Source of the DNA: Ignavibacteriales bacterium
GTDB lineage: Bacteria > Bacteroidota > Ignavibacteria > UBA10030 > SZUA-254
Direction of reading: 5' to 3'
DNA length: 7,985 nucleotides
Assembly (NCBI GenBank): GCA_016207985.1
Contig: JACQYX010000172.1
Coordinates: forward strand, 1-7,985
This document shows positions 1 through 5,816 of this stretch, one piece after another. The position numbers and the translations under genes were made by a program. The notes under the pieces are model-generated. The model had not been told where the DNA came from and ran no database searches. It saw only the letters and a program-made list of their open reading frames with translations. Numbering within the stretch: position 1 is the first letter of the stretch; every line of letters starts with the position of its first letter.

Positions 1-18
1 TGTTTTTTATTATTTAGA

Positions 19-630
19 ATGAATTATAATATTTCATACTCGGAACCAGATCCAACGTTATTGCATGATGCGAAAGGAGGTAATCACAGGGCGTTCACTG
101 AGATCGTTCGAAAATATGAAAATCTCGTCTACAGTTTTGCTTTTAAAGTATGCCGCGATAAAGATAAAGCAACAGAAACACTGCAAGATACATTCGTGAA
201 TGTATATCGGAAGTTAAACCAGTTCGATCATCGCTCAAAATTTTCAACTTGGCTTTACAGCATCGTCACGAATAATTGTTTGATGAAAAACCGACGAACG
301 AAGCTTGAAGAATCATCGGTCTCACTCGACATTTTGCAATCGCCGCACGATGATTATGAGGCGCATAAACATCGTGAACATCCTATACATGAATGGAAAA
401 GCACACCGCTTGATAAAGTCATGAATAGAGAATTAAAAGATTTGCTCGATGTCGCAATCCAAAAACTTCCCGTCGATTATCGTGTCGTATTTATTCTCCG
501 AGATGTCGAGGGACAATCGGCAGAGGAGACTGCGAAGATATTGAAGCTTTCCGTGCCAGCGGTGAAATCACGATTACGCAGGGCACGAATATTTCTCCGC
601 AATCAATTGAACGAGTATATGTCATCATGA
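19..630 (+). CDS. ECF-type RNA polymerase sigma factor (sigma-70 family)
   Basis: This 203-residue protein should direct RNA polymerase to a small regulon and be held in check by the anti-sigma factor encoded next to it. Region 2 spans about residues 26-93, including the stretch DTFVNVYRKLNQF and the core-binding FSTWLYSIVTNNC. Region 4 spans about residues 139-195, with a helix-turn-helix (SAEETAKILKLSVPAVKSRL) typical of ECF factors. There is no region 1 or 3, and the length is normal for the family. The linker between the two domains is unusually rich in histidine (H110, H116, H118, H121, H124). The ATG at 19 is the first in-frame start visible, but only 18 bases lie upstream, so neither promoter nor ribosome site can be judged. 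The gene ends in an ATGA overlap with the next gene, which implies translational coupling. The family call is secure; the target genes are unknown. Confidence 0.93.
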   Translation: MNYNISYSEPDPTLLHDAKGGNHRAFTEIVRKYENLVYSFAFKVCRDKDKATETLQDTFVNVYRKLNQFDHRSKFSTWLYSIVTNNCLMKNRRTKLEESSVSLDILQSPHDDYEAHKHREHPIHEWKSTPLDKVMNRELKDLLDVAIQKLPVDYRVVFILRDVEGQSAEETAKILKLSVPAVKSRLRRARIFLRNQLNEYMSS

Positions 631-881
631 AAAAGAAAGCTAAAAATTGCAAAGATGTATACAACCAAATTTGCAACAATCTCGATCAGAAACTCGATTC
701 TCCGCAGTGTTTAAAAATCAAGCGCCATCTTGAGGATTGTCCGAATTGTGCAGCGTATTTAGACAGTCTGAAAAAAACTATTACTCTTTATCGTGAATAT
801 CCCAAGCCGCAGGTCCCTGGAACATTTCATAAAAAGTTATTCGCAATGCTGAATCTCCCAACTACAAGGGGAAAGAGGTAA
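627..881 (+). CDS. Small soluble zinc-finger anti-sigma factor (zf-HC2/ZAS type)
   Basis: This 84-residue protein probably binds and silences the sigma factor encoded just upstream. It has the anti-sigma zinc motif H34-x3-C38-x2-C41 (RHLEDCPNC), with C8 the likely fourth ligand; C16 and C28 are further cysteines. No hydrophobic stretch is long enough to cross a membrane, so it should be cytoplasmic, unlike the many anti-sigma factors anchored in the membrane. In characterised soluble members such as RsrA, thiol oxidation releases zinc and the sigma factor; whether that applies here is inference. The ATG lies in the sequence ATGA, so its start overlaps the sigma factor stop codon and the two proteins are probably made in balanced amounts. 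The C-terminal third (about residues 50-84) is basic and has no motif I recognise. Confidence 0.85.
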   Translation: MKKKAKNCKDVYNQICNNLDQKLDSPQCLKIKRHLEDCPNCAAYLDSLKKTITLYREYPKPQVPGTFHKKLFAMLNLPTTRGKR

Positions 882-970
882 ATGTTATTCCATGAGTGGA
901 ACGAGGAAGAATCCATTTGTGTTATTATTGCATCATATAAAATGGCTCTAAAATTTCTCAAGTAATAATG

Positions 971-978
971 AAAGGAGA
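971..978 (+). promoter_or_regulatory. Shine-Dalgarno site that fixes the DUF2892 gene start
   Basis: The sequence AAAGGAGA ends 7 bases before the ATG at 986. An in-frame ATG also exists at 968, but the ribosome site would then lie inside the coding region, and the resulting extra residues (MKGEWK) are simply the translation of the Shine-Dalgarno stretch. The start at 986 is therefore preferred. Confidence 0.75.
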
Positions 979-985
979 ATGGAAA

Positions 986-1198
986 ATGACAAAAAACATG
1001 GGCTCAACTGATAAAGCCATCCGCACCATCCTTGCAATTCTGTTCGGTGTTTTTTACTTCACCGATGTCATCACCGGGACGATCGGCACGGTACTTTTGA
1101 TTTTAGGTGTCGTATTTTTATTGACAAGCTTCTTCAGCTTTTGTCCATTATACGTTCCCTTTAAGATATCGACAAGAAAAGAAAATAAAACAAATTAA
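986..1198 (+). CDS. Small DUF2892 (YgaP-type) inner-membrane protein
   Basis: This 70-residue protein begins MTKNMGSTDKAIRTILA, followed by two closely spaced hydrophobic segments (about residues 12-28 and 33-50) and then CPLYVPFKIST. That order (N-M-G-x-x-D, a glycine-rich helical hairpin, then a C-P-L-Y segment) is the DUF2892 pattern, also seen as the membrane domain of YgaP-like rhodanese proteins. The cysteine in CPLY is conserved in the family. The biochemical role of stand-alone members is not established; they often lie near sulfur or redox genes. The start at 986 rests on the AAAGGAGA ribosome site; an in-frame ATG at 968 would add six residues. The gene stops 28 bases before the OsmC gene, so the two may be co-transcribed. 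The 104-base gap from the anti-sigma gene contains no convincing promoter or terminator. Confidence 0.8.
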   Translation: MTKNMGSTDKAIRTILAILFGVFYFTDVITGTIGTVLLILGVVFLLTSFFSFCPLYVPFKISTRKENKTN

Positions 1199-1226
1199 TA
1201 CGGGCAATCATTACGGAGTTTATCTT

Positions 1227-1667
1227 ATGGCAACAAAAGAAGCAATCATTAAACAAGTTAAAGGGATAACCCTTCTCGCTAAATCTGATTCAAACCACTG
1301 GGTAGTTATGGATGGCAGCGACAAGTTCGGCGGCAGCTTAGCAGGATCGGGTCCGAAAGAGCTGTTGATGTTCGCACTCGGCGGCTGCACGGCGATGGAT
1401 GTAATACCGATACTCGCAAAACGAAAAGCACCGGTAGAAAACGTTGAAGTTAAGATAAGTGGAAATGTTCGAGAGGAACACCCTCAAGTGTTTACCGAGC
1501 TTCATGTTGAGTACGTTTTATACGGCAACGGAATAAATAAGGAAGATGTTGAGCGTGCAATCGAGCTTTCAACTACAAAGTACTGCGCCGTATCTGCGAT
1601 GTTGAAACCGGGTGTTAAGATAACACACTCTTATCGCATCGAGAGTACGACAGCACCTGCGGTGTAA
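1227..1667 (+). CDS. OsmC/Ohr family protein, YhfA-like
   Basis: OsmC/Ohr proteins are small cytoplasmic enzymes that reduce organic hydroperoxides using two reactive cysteines. Both cysteines are present here: C54 in FALGGCTAMDVIPILAKRK and C120 in STTKYCAVSAMLKPG. The spacing and the surrounding words (MDGS, GGC-x-AMD, KYC-x-V, ITHSY) resemble E. coli YhfA more than classical Ohr. YhfA-type proteins are less well characterised, so peroxidase activity is inferred from the fold and cysteines. The 146-residue length is normal. A CGGAG ribosome site at 1214-1218 lies 8 bases before the ATG. The conserved part ends at about ITHSYRI; the last eight residues (ESTTAPAV) run directly into the palindromic repeat, so the TAA stop abuts the repeat and may belong to it. 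Confidence 0.88.
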   Translation: MATKEAIIKQVKGITLLAKSDSNHWVVMDGSDKFGGSLAGSGPKELLMFALGGCTAMDVIPILAKRKAPVENVEVKISGNVREEHPQVFTELHVEYVLYGNGINKEDVERAIELSTTKYCAVSAMLKPGVKITHSYRIESTTAPAV

Positions 1668-1682
1668 TCCGCCAGAGGCGGA
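1668..1682. repeat. Perfect short hairpin (TCCGCC-AGA-GGCGGA)
   Basis: A 6-bp perfect stem with a 3-base loop starts at the base after the OsmC stop codon. No T-run follows (the next bases are CGAGGG), so it is not a normal intrinsic terminator. It is best read as the first module of the composite repeat, although a stem here could protect the 3' end of the OsmC mRNA. Confidence 0.6.
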
Positions 1683-1698
1683 CGAGGGTTTAATTCCC

Positions 1699-1712
1699 CG
1701 CCCCTTGGGGCG
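1699..1712. repeat. Perfect palindrome CGCCCC-TT-GGGGCG
   Basis: Two 6-base complementary arms are separated by only two bases, forming the second module of the composite repeat. It is preceded by TTTAATTCC and followed by an A/T-rich linker (AATAAATAAATAAAATG). A two-base gap is too tight for a normal RNA loop without opening the inner pairs, so a DNA-level palindrome is as likely as an RNA hairpin. Confidence 0.55.
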
Positions 1713-1736
1713 AATAAATAAATAAAATGTATTTGA

Positions 1737-1799
1737 TACCCCGCTGCCCCGCCTGCCAAAGTCCGCCATAGTGGACGGCGGGCAGGTTGCGGCGGGGTA
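1737..1799. repeat. Long imperfect inverted repeat with TACCCCGC/GCGGGGTA ends
   Basis: The outer arms TACCCCGC (1737-1744) and GCGGGGTA (1792-1799) pair perfectly, as do the inner arms CCTGCC (1752-1757) and GGCAGG (1781-1786). At the centre, either GTCC/GGAC or GTCCGCC with GGCGGGC (one G-U pair) can form. This is the largest predicted structure in the window. Its right end is the last stretch before the open frame of the truncated PLP enzyme gene, and the TAG formed at 1798-1800 is the in-frame stop that closes that frame upstream. Confidence 0.6.
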
Positions 1800-1800
1800 G

Positions 1801-2892
1801 TTCATTACTTTTTCTTTCCCCAGTGCTGACGAAGGTGCGGCAAGATTTTCTGGCACAAAACCGGGCTACATATACACAAGATTAGGAAACCCAACCATCA
1901 ACGCACTCGAAGAGAACATCACTGAGCTTGAAGGTGGGTATAAAGGTTTTGCAACTGCAACAGGAATTGCTGCTATCACAACCGTTTACACGGCGCTACT
2001 TCATCAAAACGCTCATATTGTAAGCTCGGAAACCGTATACGGTCCGTCGCGTGTCGTGCTCGAAACAATTTACTCGAAGTATGGAGTTGAGTCTTCGTTT
2101 GTCGATACGTCGAATCTTGAAAACATCAGGAAAGCAATCCGACCGAATACTAAAATGGTATTCATCGAGACACCCGCAAACCCGACGATGAAAATTACAG
2201 ACCTAAAAGGTGCCGCTGAAATTGCACATCAACATAAACTTCCATTGGTTGTCGATAACACGTTTGCAAGTCCGTACCTTCAACGTCCATTTGAGCATGG
2301 TGCCGATATTATAGTTCACAGCTTGACGAAATTTCTTAACGGTCACAGCGATGTAGTCGGCGGGATGATTGTAGTAAAAGACGAAAATTATTACAAGATG
2401 ATCCGCCCAACACTTGTATCGTTCGGCGGGACAATGGATCCACATCAGGCATGGCTCGTGCTGCGCGGTGTTCGTACGCTTGGCTTGAGAGTAGAAAAAA
2501 GTCAGGACAATGCAATGAAACTTGCACAATTTCTAAGAAAGCATCCAAAAGTTTTGTGGGTTACATATCCGGGATTACCCGATCATCCACAATATGAGAT
2601 TGCAAAGAAGCAAATGGACGGCTTCGGTGCAATGATCGCGATTGGCGTGAAGAACGGTCTCGAAGGTGGCAAGATAGTTATGAACAATGTGCAGATTTTC
2701 ACACTCGCAGTTTCGCTTGGTGGAGTTGAATCGCTCATCGAGCATCCGGCATCTATGACGCACGCATCTGTATCGAAGGAAGAAAAAATCAAAGCCGGCA
2801 TCTCCGATGAGCTTATTCGCATCGCAGTTGGCTGTGAAGATTATGAAGATTTAAAGGATGATCTCGATCAGGCACTAAATAAAATTCCATGA
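1801..2892 (+). pseudogene. 5'-truncated PLP-dependent sulfur amino acid enzyme (methionine gamma-lyase/cystathionine gamma-synthase family)
   Basis: The frame is open from 1801 and encodes 363 family-like residues. Family features present are YTRLGNPT (phosphate-binding Y and R, codons 1873 and 1879), the YGP turn, VDNTF (PLP-ring aspartate), HSLTK with the Schiff-base lysine codon at 2329-2331, AVSLGG, and the carboxylate-binding arginine in LIRIAVG. Compared from memory with P. putida methionine gamma-lyase (398 residues), about the first 34 residues are missing and homology starts at the TFSF segment, right at the edge of the palindromic repeat. A TAG at 1798-1800 closes the frame, and no ATG, GTG or TTG occurs before the GTG at 2056, which would remove the YTR motif as well. 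The catalytic Cys116 of methionine gamma-lyase is replaced by proline (VYGPSR), so a lyase or synthase acting on cystathionine or O-acylhomoserine is as likely. The remainder is free of stops and frameshifts, so the loss looks recent. A protein initiated at 2056 (278 residues) is possible but probably inactive. Confidence 0.75.
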
Positions 2893-2935
2893 GAAACCTC
2901 TATTCAAAATCAATTAATGTATAGGAAATGATTCT

Positions 2936-4264
2936 ATGGATGCGCTTTTAATTGACCGACTGCAATTCGCATTTACAATCTCGTTCCATTACCTCTTCCC
3001 ACAGCTAACGATGGGATTAGCACTTCTCATTGTAATCATGAAAGTTCTCGCCATCAGGAAGAAGAGCGAACTCTATAACAACTCCGCACGTTTCTGGGCA
3101 AAGATTTTCGGCATTAACTTCGCAGTGGGAGTAGTTACAGGAATTCCAATGGAGTTTCAGTTCGGAACGAACTGGGCACGCTTCTCAACATTTGCGGGCG
3201 GGATCATCGGTCAAACTTTAGCGATGGAAGGAATATTCGCATTCTTCCTCGAGTCGAGTTTCCTCGGACTTTTTCTATTCGGAGAAAAGAAATTAGGACA
3301 GGTCGGGCATCTCATTTCAGCAATTCTTGTATTCCTCGGCTCATGGCTATCGGGTTACTTCATCATCGCGACTGATGCATGGATGCAGCATCCCGTGGGT
3401 TATGCCCTATCGCCTGATGGTGCGGTTCATCTAACCAGTTTCTGGCAGCTTTTACTGAATCCTTGGGCTTTATCGCAGTATGCACACAATATGGTTGGTG
3501 CAGTCATAACCGGATCGTTCGTGATGGCGGCGATCGGGGCATATTACATTCTTGCAAATAGAGATATCGATTTTGGGAAAACGTTCATTCGCATTGGTGT
3601 AATTGCCGGACTCACGGCATCAATTCTCGCAGTTGTCCCCACCGGTGATTTCGAATCGAGGAATGTCGCTAACCACCAGGGAACAAAGTTCGCTGCGATG
3701 GAAGGACTGTTCGAGACAAAACGTGGTGCAGAATTGACTTTGTTCGGTCAACCTAATGTGGAAAACCTAAAATTAGATAATCCTATTGCGATTCCTCGGC
3801 TATTGAGCTTCTTGACTTATCTCGATTGGAATGCGGAAGTGAAAGGACTTGATGCATTTCCTCGAGAGCATTGGCCCGATAATATCCCGCTGCTCTTTTA
3901 TAGTTATCATCTTATGATCATACTGGGAATATTTTTTATTATCGTCATGAAGACAGCGGCATTTTATCTCTGGAAGAAAAAACTATTTGAGATGCGATGG
4001 CTGCTCTGGATATTACTTGTAAGTTTTCCTTTGCCCTACATCGCAAATACAGCGGGCTGGATGACGGCTGAAGTTGGTCGACAGCCGTGGCTCGTATATG
4101 GTTTGATGCGCACAACTGATGGAATATCACCGACCGTATCCGCGAGCAGTGGTATGTTTAGTCTAATCGGCTTTATTGGGATTTACATTTTGCTCGGAAC
4201 ACTCTTTCTTCTGTTGGTAATCCGTCAAATCAACCGCGGACCGGCAACAAACAATTTACACTAA
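2936..4264 (+). CDS. cydA: Cytochrome bd ubiquinol oxidase subunit I
   Basis: CydA carries the quinol site and the haems of the bd oxidase, which reduces oxygen to water in the cytoplasmic membrane with high affinity. This 442-residue, multi-spanning protein keeps the key residues: H18 (E. coli H19), H184 in QYAHNMVGA (E. coli H186), E99 and E107, a likely M327 haem b558 ligand in YHLMIILG, and E379 in AEVGRQPW (E. coli E445). The quinol-contacting K251 and E256 occur in HQGTKFAAMEG, matching E. coli K252 and E257. The protein is shorter than E. coli CydA because the long Q-loop insert between the GDFESR/HQGTK region and the later helices is missing, so this is the short Q-loop type. AGGAA at 2923-2927 lies 8 bases before the ATG. 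cydB follows after 16 bases. Confidence 0.96.
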   Translation: MDALLIDRLQFAFTISFHYLFPQLTMGLALLIVIMKVLAIRKKSELYNNSARFWAKIFGINFAVGVVTGIPMEFQFGTNWARFSTFAGGIIGQTLAMEGIFAFFLESSFLGLFLFGEKKLGQVGHLISAILVFLGSWLSGYFIIATDAWMQHPVGYALSPDGAVHLTSFWQLLLNPWALSQYAHNMVGAVITGSFVMAAIGAYYILANRDIDFGKTFIRIGVIAGLTASILAVVPTGDFESRNVANHQGTKFAAMEGLFETKRGAELTLFGQPNVENLKLDNPIAIPRLLSFLTYLDWNAEVKGLDAFPREHWPDNIPLLFYSYHLMIILGIFFIIVMKTAAFYLWKKKLFEMRWLLWILLVSFPLPYIANTAGWMTAEVGRQPWLVYGLMRTTDGISPTVSASSGMFSLIGFIGIYILLGTLFLLLVIRQINRGPATNNLH

Positions 4265-4280
4265 GGATAAGGAGAAGATC

Positions 4281-5327
4281 ATGGAAATACTTTGGTTTTG
4301 CATTTTAGTGTTTATGCTCGCAATGTATATCGTCCTCGACGTGTTCGATTTAGGTGTTGGTATTATTCATCGTCTAATCGGACGTAAAGAGGCAGACCGC
4401 ACACTTCTCATTAGAACAATCGGACCCGTATGGGATGGAAATGAAGTATGGCTTTTAGCTGCAGGCGGTACAATGTACTTCGCTTTTCCGAAATTATATG
4501 CATCCGGTTTCAGTGGATTTTATTTACCTCTTATAATTGTTTTATGGCTGTTGATAATGCGCGGGATAGGGATCGAGTTTCGGCACCAAATTCAAAACTC
4601 GATGTGGAAATCCATGTGGGACAGCGTGTTCTCTTTTGCAAGTATTCTTCTTTCCATTTTCTTCGGTGCAGCGTTAGGGAATATCATTCGCGGTGTCCCG
4701 CTAAATCAAGAAGGATACTTTTTTGAGCCGCTATGGACGACATTTACGATTGTCCCGGAAGCCGGCATTCTCGATTGGTATACAGTGCTAATGGGACTTG
4801 TTGCACTATTCACGCTTGCAACCCACGGTGCAAATTATGTCGCGATGAAAACCGAATGTGAATTGCAACAAAGGGCGCGGGATGTTGTAAAAAAATCTTG
4901 GTGGGGGGTTATGATACTTTCTATCGTTGCTGCTGTTGCTACATTTTCTATCCGACCAGACATTGGGAGAAATTACCACGATTATCCATGGGGTTACATC
5001 TTCCCGCTGAGCGGCGTCGTAAGTCTAATTTCGATGTATCTATTCACTCGGAGGGGAAAAGATACAAAGGCATTCGTATCTTCATCTATCTTCATCGCCG
5101 GAATGTTGGCTGGGACAGCGTTCGGATTGTTTCCAAATCTTTTAACGGCTTCCACCGACCCGGATTATTCAATCACAATATACAATGCTGCCGCCCACGA
5201 GTATGGATTGAGCGTAGGAATTGTGTGGTGGATTTTTGGTATCGTCCTGACTTCGGGATATTTTATTTACCTCTATCGAACTTTCAGAGGAAAAGTAAAC
5301 GCTACACCAGAGGAGGTTGGATATTAA
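4281..5327 (+). CDS. cydB: Cytochrome bd ubiquinol oxidase subunit II
   Basis: CydB is the haem-free partner that is needed to assemble the bd oxidase with CydA. The 348-residue protein begins with the hallmark segment of the family: VLDVFDLGVG (D23, matching E. coli D29) and PVWDGNEVWLLAAGG (W51-D52, matching W57-D58 of the proton path), then YASGFSGFYLPL and RGIGIEFRHQ. Several hydrophobic helices follow to the C-terminus. The length is slightly below the E. coli protein (379 residues). A strong ribosome site (AAGGAGA, about 4269-4275) precedes the ATG. No small CydX-like gene is seen directly downstream; instead the 3' end carries the ribosome site of the cupin gene, so the two genes are probably co-translated. 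Confidence 0.96.
   Translation: MEILWFCILVFMLAMYIVLDVFDLGVGIIHRLIGRKEADRTLLIRTIGPVWDGNEVWLLAAGGTMYFAFPKLYASGFSGFYLPLIIVLWLLIMRGIGIEFRHQIQNSMWKSMWDSVFSFASILLSIFFGAALGNIIRGVPLNQEGYFFEPLWTTFTIVPEAGILDWYTVLMGLVALFTLATHGANYVAMKTECELQQRARDVVKKSWWGVMILSIVAAVATFSIRPDIGRNYHDYPWGYIFPLSGVVSLISMYLFTRRGKDTKAFVSSSIFIAGMLAGTAFGLFPNLLTASTDPDYSITIYNAAAHEYGLSVGIVWWIFGIVLTSGYFIYLYRTFRGKVNATPEEVGY
5311..5316 (+). promoter_or_regulatory. Shine-Dalgarno site of the cupin gene inside the end of cydB
   Basis: AGGAGG lies within the last codons of cydB. The ATG at 5329 is 12 bases downstream, a rather long but usable gap. A TTG at 5317 is in the same frame but touches the Shine-Dalgarno sequence and cannot be positioned by it, so 5329 is the better start. 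Confidence 0.65.
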
Positions 5328-5328
5328 T

Positions 5329-5661
5329 ATGAACTTCAAAAACATTCCATTCATCATTACGGATTGGAGTAATGTATCACCCGAAGAACATAAAGGTTTT
5401 AGTGGTACTTCTTATTGGAAAATATTTGAGAAAGACGATATTCGTGTACGAATGGTGGAGTATTCACCGAACTTCCAGTCCGATCACTTATGCGAACGCG
5501 GTCATATTGTTCTGGTGCTTGAAGGGAAAGTCACGATCGAATTCAAAAACGGAGAAAAATATTTTGTAAAGAATGGACGAAGTCTCTGCATCCCCGATGA
5601 TAACCAAAATCCACACAGTATATCATCCAAATCCGGTGCGAAAGTTTTTATCGTTGATTGA
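5329..5661 (+). CDS. DHCW-motif cupin fold protein
   Basis: This 110-residue protein consists of a single small beta-barrel cupin domain. The N-terminal words (IPFIITDWSNV, GTSYWK, DIRVRMVEYSP) and the metal-site motif SDHLCERGHIVLVLEG (H53, C55, H59) match the family named for its DHCW motif, followed by H96 in NQNPHSIS and the family-typical end GAKVFIVD. From memory, family members usually have a tryptophan inside the motif (DHWC); here it is leucine (DHLC). The likely role is binding a metal and a small ligand; the true substrate of this family is not known to me. It starts two bases after the cydB stop and uses a ribosome site inside cydB, so it is probably made together with the oxidase. 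Confidence 0.82.
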   Translation: MNFKNIPFIITDWSNVSPEEHKGFSGTSYWKIFEKDDIRVRMVEYSPNFQSDHLCERGHIVLVLEGKVTIEFKNGEKYFVKNGRSLCIPDDNQNPHSISSKSGAKVFIVD

Positions 5662-5703
5662 TGTCCATTTTCCGAAGATTTACTATCGACATAACCAAAT
5701 GAA

Positions 5704-5732
5704 TTGACATTTTCCAAAAGAGTTATTAAGTT
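5704..5732 (+). promoter_or_regulatory. Possible promoter upstream of the rubrerythrin gene
   Basis: A perfect TTGACA at 5704-5709 is followed after 17 bases by TAAGTT (5727-5732), a poor match to TATAAT. The same bases also roughly fit the Bacteroidota pattern TTG-N20-TAnnTT. A small perfect inverted repeat, GATAG-GT-CTATC (5735-5746), lies just downstream and could be an operator. The 155-base gap between the cupin and rubrerythrin genes makes a separate promoter likely, but its exact position is uncertain. Confidence 0.3.
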
Positions 5733-5816
5733 ACGATAGGTCTATCAGATTTCAAGGCGCTCTAAACGACGAAGTTTGATTTTTTAATCATACATTTTTC
5801 TGAAAGGGCAAAAAGT

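Larger units (their letters stand above)
1668..1800. repeat. Composite GC-rich palindromic repeat element
   Basis: These 133 bases contain three successive inverted repeats (1668-1682, 1699-1712, 1737-1799) separated by AT-rich linkers, and are strikingly richer in GC than the flanking genes. No coding sequence is supported. The block fits exactly between the stop of the OsmC gene and the first base of the open frame of the truncated PLP enzyme gene. The modular make-up (short perfect hairpin, CCCC/GGGG palindrome, long imperfect hairpin) is typical of dispersed intergenic palindromic elements moved or copied around a genome. Only one copy lies in this window, so its repeated nature is inferred from structure. 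It has no transposase and no clear target-site duplication. Confidence 0.6.

Noticed and set aside
917..943. Promoter before the DUF2892 gene (TTGTGT with TAAAAT)
   Set aside because: Only 15 bases separate the boxes and the -35 match is weak, so it is not distinguishable from chance in AT-rich DNA.
1668..1712. Intrinsic terminator of the OsmC gene
   Set aside because: The stems are GC-rich but no T-run follows either hairpin on the plus strand.
1569..1856. Minus-strand open frame of 95 codons across the repeat
   Set aside because: It is the reverse of the OsmC end, the palindromic repeat and the start of the PLP enzyme frame; its composition reflects the GC palindromes and it has no domain or ribosome site.
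2203..2822. Several minus-strand open frames inside the PLP enzyme gene
   Set aside because: They lie opposite a frame with clear family motifs and have no recognisable protein features; they are shadows.
4448..5332. Other-frame open frames of 92 and 144 codons inside cydB
   Set aside because: They overlap the well-conserved CydB sequence, and their translations are rich in rare residue combinations with no motif.
5666..5715. Direct repeat CATTTTCC, two copies 42 bases apart
   Set aside because: Eight bases in AT-rich spacer can recur by chance, and there is no third copy to suggest an operator array or CRISPR.
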